Below, piece by piece: positions 1-5,358 of a stretch of DNA of 6,209 nucleotides. The notes under the pieces were generated by a model, which was not told the DNA's origin, made no database searches, and saw only the letters and a program-made list of their open reading frames with translations. Within the stretch, counting starts at the first letter, position 1. Every line of letters begins with the position of its first letter. The translations under genes and the position numbers were made by a program. Origin of the DNA: Aurantibrevibacter sp041749595 (lineage in GTDB: Bacteria > Bacteroidota > Bacteroidia > Flavobacteriales > Flavobacteriaceae); contig JBGTBA010000119.1 of NCBI GenBank assembly GCA_041749595.1, positions 1 to 6,209 of the forward strand, written 5' to 3'.

Positions 1-863
1 GAAATGATGCCAACATCCTTTCCTAGAACTAAGGGTGTGTTCTTTATTTTTTTGATAAGTACAACGAGGTCGTCTTCCTTTAGGTTGATGTAGGCCGTAT
101 GGGGTTCAATTTCCCGTTTTTCAATATCTTCTATAATTTCGCAATCATAGGCATATTCCCCACAGAACCTTATAAATCCCTTTTTAATTTCTATGGGGTG
201 ATAGGTCTTTCTTTTGAAGAGCAATTTTAGTTTTTGGTAATTTTTTAAAAGAGGATTTAATTCTGTGAGCGCCGCATAAATGTTGTTTTCAAAATCTTGG
301 TACACGCAGGCCACTTTTTTGTCCAATCCTTCAATTTTTTTATCCAGTACAATTAATTTTTCCAAGGGAATTTCTTTTTTAATGAAATTGATGAGGTCTT
401 CCCCTCCCTCTTCAAAATGTGCGATAATCACATAATGGGTATAGTCCCTTTCCTTGCTTTTAAGGATTAAGTCCTTAAAATGGCGATAGTCGTTTTCGTA
501 GATAAAAAAGTCAATCGTTGCGTTTTCGCCCAACGCCTTATAAAAGGCGTCGTAAATAATTTTCTTATGGGTACTTAATTTGTTGAACAATAAAAACACC
601 TTGGCTTTTAAGACCAAGCCGGTTTTTTTAATATAGTATCCCTTTCCGGGAACGGACTCAATAAGTTCTTTTTCCTTTAAATAATCGTATGCCCGCACCA
701 CGGTATCCCGGGATATGTCGAACTCAATTAAAAGTTCGTTTACCGAGGGTAACTTAGTGTCTACCTTAACATTACCGTTTTCAATGGCGTTGAGAATGGC
801 GTTAATAATCTGTTTGTATTTTGGAACCTTGGAATGTTCACTTATTTTAATATACTTCAGCAT
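1..863 (-). CDS. GntR-family transcriptional regulator with C-terminal sensor domain (partial, C-terminus cut off)
   Basis: Reading the minus strand from ATG at 863 gives 287 open codons to the window edge with no stop. The start is the first ATG after an in-frame TAG about 13 codons upstream; no clear Shine-Dalgarno precedes it. Residues about 10-80 form a GntR winged helix: VPKYKQIINAILNAIENG, then LPSVNELLIEFDISRDTVVR (recognition helix region) and the wing GKGYYIKK. Residues about 85-287 alternate beta strands and helices (KVFLLFN, YVIIAHF, KLIVLDKK, VACVYQDFENN), which resembles the periplasmic-binding/LacI-like sensor domain fused to GntR domains in many Bacteroidetes regulators rather than FadR or UTRA domains. 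Such proteins are usually about 330-340 residues, so some 45-55 residues are missing. It probably binds a sugar or sugar phosphate and controls carbohydrate genes; the ligand is unknown. It lies downstream of, and co-directional with, the DUF1593 gene but is separated by about 170 bases, so it may have its own promoter. Confidence 0.9.
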   Translation of the reverse strand, partial: MLKYIKISEHSKVPKYKQIINAILNAIENGNVKVDTKLPSVNELLIEFDISRDTVVRAYDYLKEKELIESVPGKGYYIKKTGLVLKAKVFLLFNKLSTHKKIIYDAFYKALGENATIDFFIYENDYRHFKDLILKSKERDYTHYVIIAHFEEGGEDLINFIKKEIPLEKLIVLDKKIEGLDKKVACVYQDFENNIYAALTELNPLLKNYQKLKLLFKRKTYHPIEIKKGFIRFCGEYAYDCEIIEDIEKREIEPHTAYINLKEDDLVVLIKKIKNTPLVLGKDVGII

Positions 864-959
864 AGGGATGATTCGTGGTATTCGTTTCCCGGTACCCAAC
901 TAAAAGTAGGGGGGTTTAAAAAACCAATAGAATCTTTAAAAATAGCTAAAAATTTGAAT

Positions 960-1004
960 TTTATATCCTTAGCGGTATTCGATACCGTTATTTTCGGATA
1001 TGAT
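960..1004 (+). pseudogene. Possible relic of a Nudix-type regulator N-terminus
   Basis: Read on the plus strand, these 15 codons give FISLAVFDTVIFGYD. Residues 15-29 of the Nudix regulator in this window are FIPNLAYDSVIFGFN, so seven residues are identical and four more are conservative changes (F/Y, T/S, Y/F, D/N), without a gap. Over the last eight codons 18 of 24 bases agree, and several differences are silent or conservative third-position changes. The frame stops at TGA 1020-1022 and no Nudix box follows. It could be a decayed fragment of a paralogous regulator, or chance in a short stretch. The overlap with the palindrome at 973-987 is an alternative reason for base constraint here. Confidence 0.25.
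973..987. promoter_or_regulatory. Candidate GntR-type operator palindrome
   Basis: CGGTAT TCG ATACCG is a perfect 6-base inverted repeat with a 3-base centre. The GT...AC spacing fits the general pattern of GntR-family operators (nyGT-N-ACrn). It lies about 110 bases upstream of the GntR start, so autoregulation is the simplest reading. The left half-site word GGTATTCG recurs at 877-884, within the leader and close to the start codon. Binding is inferred only. Confidence 0.4.
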
Positions 1005-1032
1005 TTTTTGTTTTCCCTATGATTAGGCACTA

Positions 1033-2541
1033 TTACGTTACTACAACTATGACTCTTTGGTATCTCGTTAGCGGAATTTCCTGCCCATCGGACACCTCCA
1101 AAATCAAATGAATAGTAGCTCCTTTTTTTGCATTTTTTGGTAGCCGTATGCGTGCGTCAGCCGGATTTGTGTTATCGATGGTAATTTGGCCCTCATAGGT
1201 TCCTACTTCTTTGTATTGCCACCAATGATAGGACAGTTGGTCACCGTCCGGATCCGATGCTTCTCCCAGTAGGTTTATGGTTTCCCCGGCTTTCGCCAGG
1301 ATGGTATTGGGATGTTTAAGACGCACAACTGGTGGGTGATTGGCATTTTTATAATCTTTTATACACCAGTCTGCCCGTGCCGCAAAATCTTGTTGGAGTG
1401 TTTTTAGCCAACGCGTTTGGGGATAGGCCTCATCCATTTTTTGAGTAAACGGATTATAATCGGCAACCTGTTCGCCATCTTCCCAGCGAATGGGGTTGGT
1501 ATCGGATGGCACCAAACGACCGCCCCAGCCGCCATAGTGGGGATGCTCCAGATTTCCCAAACCCACATCAATTAAATGTAAAAAGGCAGGAGAGTCGCCT
1601 TCGGATATAAAATCGTACTTGGTAAAACTGCCCCATTGGGCATTTTCAAGTTTTGTAGGATCCCCATGGATGTGTTCGTCATCGCCTTCCTGTTTTTGTC
1701 CATCGCCATAGCTGTAGTACATTTTTGTCAGCGGCCCATGATTGTTGATAATATGTTCTCCCATAAAACTGCCCTCTAAATAGGGATGTAGGTCTTCCGC
1801 CACTGCAGTTTTCCAGGGATAGGCCAAACACCAAAATTGATGGGCGTTATAAAAAATCCGGATATCCGGCCAATTGGGAGCTATGTATTTTTTGTAAGTA
1901 GCATCCTGATCTAAAATGGTGTAAATAATTGCTTTTTTAGAAACGTTATCGTAAATGGTCTTCCATTGTTCCGTAGATTTATATTCTTTTTCAATAGCTT
2001 TTAAAGCTCTTGCAATGGTGTTGGTACCGCCCCAAACCTGCAGGTATATCGGAGTCATGTCATCATCCAATAATTTTGCTTTAATAAAATCGCTGCCATC
2101 GGTGTCTTTCTCCATTTCACCCTCGAAATCTATATTGCCAACCCTTATCAAACTTTTCAAATAGTCAGCTGTGGGGAATCCGTTGGCATGGGTGCTTAAT
2201 TTTGGGTAGACTTGAGCATAAGCATCAATCAAATCCTGCATCCATTGCGTTCCGGGCCATCTTAGATCTGTTTTTTGGCCATATAATTTTTGAGTCATCT
2301 CCATTTCTGAAGTAAAGCTTGTGCCTATGCCATCCCCTTTGTAATGCCACATGGAACTGCTGTAAATAAGGCCTTCCAACTGAAACTCGTTGGCATAGAG
2401 AAGCATCCGTACAAAGGAGTCTACATCGTCTATTTCCCCATCTGTGGTAACTATGGTTCGCGCTTTTTCAGTGGTAGTCTGAGCACAAACAGGGAAAGAC
2501 TGAAAGAAAAGCAGGGCAACTAAAAATACGAGTCTATTCAT
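1033..2541 (-). CDS. Secreted DUF1593 / Sde0182-type nucleoside-hydrolase-like protein
   Basis: A 502-residue protein. I start it at ATG 2541 rather than at GTG 2577, because the ATG gives a clean signal peptide (MNRLVFLVALLFFQSFPVCA, likely cut before Q21), whereas the GTG adds a polar 12-residue extension. Residues about 28-330 match the nucleoside-hydrolase-like domain of the DUF1593 family (Saccharophagus Sde0182, a cellulose-binding protein). The acidic metal/ribose-type motif TTDGEIDDVDSF is at about 32-43, and further hallmark segments are LLYANEFQLEGLIYSSS, LQVWGGTNTIARAL and GGWGGRLV. The last about 90 residues form an Ig/cadherin-like beta domain with DPDGDQLSYHWWQY and end LILEVSDG...RVIVVVT, typical of the family's C-terminal module. 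Length is normal and no frameshift is seen. It probably acts in the periplasm or outside the cell on a glycoside or nucleoside-like compound; the substrate is not established. It follows the esterase gene on the same strand after a 345-base gap, so a separate promoter or processed leader is likely. Confidence 0.93.
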   Translation of the reverse strand: MNRLVFLVALLFFQSFPVCAQTTTEKARTIVTTDGEIDDVDSFVRMLLYANEFQLEGLIYSSSMWHYKGDGIGTSFTSEMEMTQKLYGQKTDLRWPGTQWMQDLIDAYAQVYPKLSTHANGFPTADYLKSLIRVGNIDFEGEMEKDTDGSDFIKAKLLDDDMTPIYLQVWGGTNTIARALKAIEKEYKSTEQWKTIYDNVSKKAIIYTILDQDATYKKYIAPNWPDIRIFYNAHQFWCLAYPWKTAVAEDLHPYLEGSFMGEHIINNHGPLTKMYYSYGDGQKQEGDDEHIHGDPTKLENAQWGSFTKYDFISEGDSPAFLHLIDVGLGNLEHPHYGGWGGRLVPSDTNPIRWEDGEQVADYNPFTQKMDEAYPQTRWLKTLQQDFAARADWCIKDYKNANHPPVVRLKHPNTILAKAGETINLLGEASDPDGDQLSYHWWQYKEVGTYEGQITIDNTNPADARIRLPKNAKKGATIHLILEVSDGQEIPLTRYQRVIVVVT

Positions 2542-2545
2542 AATC

Positions 2546-2770
2546 TTATTTTGTATTTGGTGGTTTATAGTATTCACCTACAGCCAAGCGGAACGTGGAC
2601 TTCTCCGGGATGCGATAACGATCTCGGAACATGAACGCTCCTATAAATCCTTACCGGAAGTACATCCCAACGATATCCGAGTGTCCGTTCCTGCCCGTCA
2701 CGAAAAAGGATATAGCTGAATGAAAATAACATAAGATAAAGATGAACACTAAATTTTTAAAATTGTGCAT
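2546..2770 (-). pseudogene. Interrupted small reading frame with signal-peptide-like start, upstream of DUF1593 gene
   Basis: From ATG 2770 the minus strand encodes 39 residues beginning MHNFKNLVFIFILCYFHSA, which looks like a signal peptide or membrane segment, then SFFVTGRNGHSDIVGMYFR and a TAA at 2653-2651. The same frame continues after that stop (GFIGAF, then ATG 2632 with MFRDRYRIPEKSTFRLAVGE...) to TAA 2548-2546, only four bases before the DUF1593 ATG. It may be a decayed secreted-protein gene, two tiny leader ORFs coupled to DUF1593 translation, or chance. FRDRYRI...TFRLA faintly recalls the RDxYxIRLAETYL region of SusD-like proteins, but this is too weak for a call. The antisense plus frame from about 2570 to TGA 2717-2719 is also fully open (RDAITISEHERSYKSLPEVH is within it), has no start codon, and is an equally possible origin. 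Confidence 0.2.
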
Positions 2771-2829
2771 TGCGCACCTATTTTTGCAAGGTAATTACTA
2801 AGCTTTTAACCCATTGAACAATGCATAAT
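2762..2829. repeat. 11-base inverted repeat with competing inner dyad
   Basis: ATTGTGCATTG (2762-2772) pairs with CAATGCATAAT (2819-2829) over 11 positions, one being G-T. CATTG also occurs at 2812-2816 and can pair with the same CAATG (2819-2823), so the two foldings exclude each other. A third dyad, GTGC ATTGC GCAC, overlaps the left arm at 2765-2777. The arrangement could be a tandem operator or a switchable RNA leader; A+T-rich chance pairing is not ruled out. Confidence 0.4.
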
Positions 2830-2838
2830 GAGCGCTCA
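2829..2838. promoter_or_regulatory. Perfect 10-base palindrome TGAGCGCTCA, LacI-type operator-like
   Basis: TGAGCGCTCA is its own reverse complement, with no spacer, and sits in a strongly A+T-rich surround. Its core equals the centre of the idealised symmetric lac operator, and LacI-family sites generally have such a central CG dyad. The neighbouring AATTGTG...GCGCAC at 2761-2777 has a related look. No LacI gene is in the window, so the binding protein is unknown. Confidence 0.35.
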
Positions 2839-2886
2839 CGCCTTCTGGTTGTATAAATTTAAAAATTAACCTTTTAAAATCATCAC

Positions 2887-4521
2887 TTACCGTTTGCCAT
2901 ACACTTTATCCAAAAATAAATACCGGTCGTCATTCGCTGCCTTGAAGCCCTTGCTTTCTACATCAATATTCATGACCGCTGGTTTGGTATCTTTCGGTGC
3001 CGCTGCTTCCCAAGTGGGAACTGTAGTCCCATTTGGATTTCCCGTCTTAATAAAATTCGCAAAAAAAGTAAGCATGGTTTTGGAGACCGTAAAGTCCTCT
3101 TTTGTCCAGGCATAATCATCTACCAAGTATAAATTACCCATACAGTATTCGATTTCCGATGCGTGTGGCGCTCCAATGGATCCGGGTGCAGGAGGTGCGC
3201 CCGCATCTTTTTCTACAGTGCCGCCGGCCAAGCCCGAGGCCAAGTTATCATCTACTAAATTGGGACGTATTCTACTAAATAAATATCGGTATACCGGTTG
3301 ATTACTATTTTTTCGATGCAAATCGAACCATTTCCAGGTACTGTAAACAATAAATTGATCAGAGGCCAAATCGGTCGCCGATTGCGCTATTTCCTGTTCA
3401 GAACTATGGGGATACAACTTTTGTACTTCATTGTATTCTTTGGGGTAGGTCTCTTTTAACTTGGCAATATAGTTTTCTTCCTTATAGGGCTGACCCTGCA
3501 TAAAGGCAATTCCCGGTATTTCTGCGGAATTCCAACCTACCAATAGGGGTACTTGCGCCTGATTTTTTGCGGCAAATATTTCCGCCAAGGTATTGGGTAA
3601 AAAATAACCATCGATTACGGTGGGGAAACCAAATCGCTTCGATTCATTGTAGATCTCATAAATTTCCCGTGTACTGAGTTTGCGCAATTCGGAAATACTT
3701 TTATAACCGGCCTTTTCAATAAATTCTGAGCCTTGTTTTTCGGCCTCTTTTAAAGGCACCGGTGCCATAGTGGGATGAATAGAGGCACCGCTTTCCCCAA
3801 TGGCACCCGCAATGAGGTTCTTAGAAAGGGGGGAAGCCATTTGAAGACTTACTCCAATAGAACCGGCAGATTCTCCTGCAATGGTCACTTTATTGGGATC
3901 GCCCCCAAATGCGGCAATATTCTTTTTTACCCATTGTAGGGCTGCATTTTGATCTAAATAACCGTAATTCCCCGAGGCTTTATAGGCAGCTTCCGCACTT
4001 AACTCCGGATGGGCCAAAAACCCAAAAACATTCAACCGGTAATTAATAGTAACAGCAACAATACCTTCTTTTGCCATGCTCCGTCCGTCGTACCGGGACT
4101 CGGAGGCGTCTCCCGCCACATTCCCGCCACCGTAGAAATATACTAAAACAGGTAAGTTGCGGGTATTTCGTGTGGCCGGGGTCCAGATGTTAAGGTATAG
4201 ACAATCTTCACTTACGCCTGCGGAACGCGACTTCATATCCCCAAACACCAATGTTTGCATGGGGCGTGGACCAAAGGTTTTGGTTTGTTTTATACCTTCC
4301 CAATTGTCTAGTGGTTGGGGTGCTTTCCATCGTAATTCACCCACAGGGGGTTTTGCAAAGGGCACACCAAAATAGGTTTGAATGCCGTCTTGGGTATTGT
4401 AATTCCCTTCAATAATACCGTTTTCCACTTTTGCCTGTACGGAAAAGGCATTGGTATCTTGACCAAATATAGATGTGTTTGCCATAAAGACTAAAAATAG
4501 GGGGAAAAGGTTTTTTTTCAT
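2887..4521 (-). CDS. Secreted type-B carboxylesterase (alpha/beta hydrolase, COesterase family)
   Basis: A 544-residue protein. ATG 4521 is preferred over GTG 4533 because it opens directly with a signal peptide, MKKNLFPLFLVFMANTSIFG, probably cut before Q21. The rest is one full-length carboxylesterase type-B domain. Visible motifs are FGVPFAKPPVGELRW near 51-65, EDCLYLNIWTPA near 105-116, the oxyanion-loop region VYFYGGG near 127-133, NYRLNVFGFLAHPEL, and the nucleophile elbow GESAGS with Ser218. The expected acid is Glu334 (GWNSAEIPG) and the catalytic His is His453 (APHASEIEY). The triad is therefore complete. It would hydrolyse carboxylic esters, plausibly acyl or aryl groups on a polysaccharide, outside the cytoplasm; the substrate is inferred from context only. 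The usual HGGG is YGGG here, which I recall from Bacteroidetes members and do not read as damage. It is divergent from the Nudix regulator gene across 95 bases, which makes it a likely target of that regulator. Confidence 0.95.
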   Translation of the reverse strand: MKKNLFPLFLVFMANTSIFGQDTNAFSVQAKVENGIIEGNYNTQDGIQTYFGVPFAKPPVGELRWKAPQPLDNWEGIKQTKTFGPRPMQTLVFGDMKSRSAGVSEDCLYLNIWTPATRNTRNLPVLVYFYGGGNVAGDASESRYDGRSMAKEGIVAVTINYRLNVFGFLAHPELSAEAAYKASGNYGYLDQNAALQWVKKNIAAFGGDPNKVTIAGESAGSIGVSLQMASPLSKNLIAGAIGESGASIHPTMAPVPLKEAEKQGSEFIEKAGYKSISELRKLSTREIYEIYNESKRFGFPTVIDGYFLPNTLAEIFAAKNQAQVPLLVGWNSAEIPGIAFMQGQPYKEENYIAKLKETYPKEYNEVQKLYPHSSEQEIAQSATDLASDQFIVYSTWKWFDLHRKNSNQPVYRYLFSRIRPNLVDDNLASGLAGGTVEKDAGAPPAPGSIGAPHASEIEYCMGNLYLVDDYAWTKEDFTVSKTMLTFFANFIKTGNPNGTTVPTWEAAAPKDTKPAVMNIDVESKGFKAANDDRYLFLDKVYGKR

Positions 4522-4546
4522 GTCGGGTTGCACTAATTATTTTTTA

Positions 4547-4575
4547 TTGTCTCATTTTGTTACAATAATACTTTG
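4547..4575 (+). promoter_or_regulatory. Candidate Bacteroidetes-type promoter for the Nudix-isomerase operon
   Basis: TTG at 4547-4549 is followed after 19 bases by TACTTTG at 4569-4575. The consensus for the phylum is TTG, then about 17-23 bases, then TAnnTTTG; here one of the two variable bases is missing. Transcription would begin shortly after 4580 and leave a leader of about 35 bases. On the minus strand TATTATTG (4570-4563), one mismatch from the same -7 element, could serve the esterase gene and overlaps this one, but it lacks a TTG partner. Confidence 0.4.
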
Positions 4576-4593
4576 TTTTTTTGATATTTTAGC

Positions 4594-4609
4594 ATTTCTT
4601 TGAAGAAAT
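4594..4609. promoter_or_regulatory. Inverted repeat just before the Nudix regulator start
   Basis: ATTTCTT TG AAGAAAT has perfect 7-base arms around a 2-base centre and ends seven bases before the TTG start. As DNA it is a good candidate for an autoregulatory operator sited downstream of the proposed promoter. As RNA it would enclose the only purine-rich ribosome-binding-like stretch (GAAGAAA), although a 2-base loop would force the inner pair open. Position makes it more notable than its A+T-rich sequence. Confidence 0.4.
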
Positions 4610-4616
4610 ATTAAAA

Positions 4617-5345
4617 TTGAAGGCTAATTTCTTACGACCACTTCCTAAAGTAGCAGGGTTTATTCCGAATTTGGCATACGATTCCGTGATTTTTGGATTT
4701 AACGGGAAGCAGTTGAAGATTCTAATTTTAGAGTATCACAACACAAAGCTGTTTGCACTTCCGGGAGGATTTGTGAAAAAGGACGAAAATTTAAACCATG
4801 CCGTAAAGAGGGGCTTGAAAGAAAGAACGGGTCTGGATGAAATCTTTTTGGAACAATTTTATACGTTTGGCGATACCGCACGATCCAGACCGGATGTTAT
4901 GAAGCGCATATTGGAAGCCAATTACGGTGTTATTGCCGAAGACCATTGGTTGTTGGGTCGCTTTATATCTGTGGCCTATTATGCACTGATCAATTATGAA
5001 AAAGTAAACCCCATGCCCGACGAACTTTCAGACTCTATCAATTGGTATTCCATCGATGAGCTTCCCCCTTTGATGATGGATCATGGGTTGATTGTGGAAA
5101 AAGCCGTGCAAACGCTTCGGGAAAACTTGGAAAGAAAATTAGTGGGCATCAACCTATTACCGGAAAAGTTTACCATGAAAGAATTGCAACAGGTGTATGA
5201 GGCCATACTAGGTAAAAAACTGCGGCGCACCACCTTTCAAAGAAGAATTTTAGGTATGGATATTCTGGAGCGTCACGAGAAATTATTTTTAGGCACTGCC
5301 AATAAGGCGCCTTATTTATACAGTTTTAAATCCATAACCCAATAA
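4617..5345 (+). CDS. Nudix-domain transcriptional regulator (NrtR/AraR-like) with C-terminal winged helix
   Basis: A 242-residue protein starting at TTG 4617; the frame is closed upstream by TAG at 4590 and no ATG occurs before Met95, which is already past the Nudix box. Residues about 20-160 form a Nudix fold beginning YDSVIFGFNGKQLKILILEY. The Nudix box at 51-73 reads G-x5-E-x7-RGLKERTGL, where active hydrolases have REUxEExGU: the first motif Glu is Gly66 and the second Glu of the EE pair is Arg70. Loss of these metal ligands is usual in regulators of the NrtR type and in the Bacteroidetes arabinose regulator AraR, which use the domain to sense a ligand. Residues about 184-225 (FTMKELQQVYEAILGKKLRR, then TTFQRRIL) are the matching winged helix. 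It probably senses a sugar or sugar derivative and controls the downstream isomerase and divergent esterase. The ligand is unknown, so no symbol is given. Confidence 0.9.
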   Translation: MKANFLRPLPKVAGFIPNLAYDSVIFGFNGKQLKILILEYHNTKLFALPGGFVKKDENLNHAVKRGLKERTGLDEIFLEQFYTFGDTARSRPDVMKRILEANYGVIAEDHWLLGRFISVAYYALINYEKVNPMPDELSDSINWYSIDELPPLMMDHGLIVEKAVQTLRENLERKLVGINLLPEKFTMKELQQVYEAILGKKLRRTTFQRRILGMDILERHEKLFLGTANKAPYLYSFKSITQ

Positions 5346-5358
5346 ATAGACCGTAAAC

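Larger units (their letters stand above)
864..1032. other. Intergenic region upstream of the GntR gene
   Basis: This gap lies between the end of the DUF1593 gene and the start of the GntR gene, both on the minus strand. It is A+T-rich and holds a 15-base palindrome at 973-987, a short 5-base-stem hairpin at 913-925 (GGTTT AAA AAACC), and the word GGTATTCG twice (877-884 and 974-981). I see no G+C-rich hairpin followed by a T tract on the minus strand, so no intrinsic terminator for the DUF1593 gene is supported. On the minus strand TATTTTTA, near 940, differs by one base from the Bacteroidetes -7 element TAnnTTTG but has no matching TTG upstream. Confidence 0.6.
2542..2886. other. Long composite intergenic region between esterase and DUF1593 genes
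   Basis: The region has two unlike halves. Bases 2581-2720 contain 71 G or C of 140 (51%), and bases 2721-2880 contain 46 of 160 (29%). The G+C-rich half is open to translation in one plus frame and nearly open in the exactly antisense minus frame, and has imperfect inverted repeats: GGAACG (2590-2595) with CGTTCC (2686-2691), and GGGATG (2607-2612) with CATCCC (2663-2668). The A+T-rich half holds three short dyads. No convincing TTG/TAnnTTTG promoter for the DUF1593 gene and no terminator for the esterase gene could be found. Confidence 0.6.

Noticed and set aside
715..903. Plus-strand open frame of 62 codons
   Set aside because: It lies antisense to the clear helix-turn-helix region of the GntR gene and has no recognisable protein features.
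973..987. Intrinsic terminator after the DUF1593 gene
   Set aside because: The palindrome has only six-base arms and is not followed by a T tract on the minus strand.
834..1022. Plus-strand open frame of 62 codons as an intact gene
   Set aside because: Its first part is antisense to the GntR start and it has no usable domain; only the short Nudix-like stretch at 960-1004 is kept, as a possible relic.
1955..2164. Plus-strand open frame inside the DUF1593 gene
   Set aside because: Antisense shadow of a well-supported coding sequence.
2542..2577. GTG at 2577 as start of the DUF1593 gene
   Set aside because: It adds a polar 12-residue extension before an otherwise normal signal peptide that starts at ATG 2541.
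2546..2632. SusD fragment call for the MFRDRYRI reading
   Set aside because: The likeness to the RDxYxIRLAETYL region is short, needs a gap, and lacks the flanking SusD motifs, so it stays a comment only.
2894..3115. Plus-strand open frame inside the esterase gene
   Set aside because: Antisense shadow of the conserved esterase C-terminus.
4157..4375. Plus-strand open frame inside the esterase gene
   Set aside because: Antisense to the conserved N-terminal esterase motifs.
4522..4533. GTG at 4533 as start of the esterase gene
   Set aside because: ATG 4521 starts the signal peptide directly with MKKN, the usual arrangement.
4699..4881. Minus-strand open frame in the Nudix gene
   Set aside because: Antisense to the Nudix box, which is clearly coding on the plus strand.
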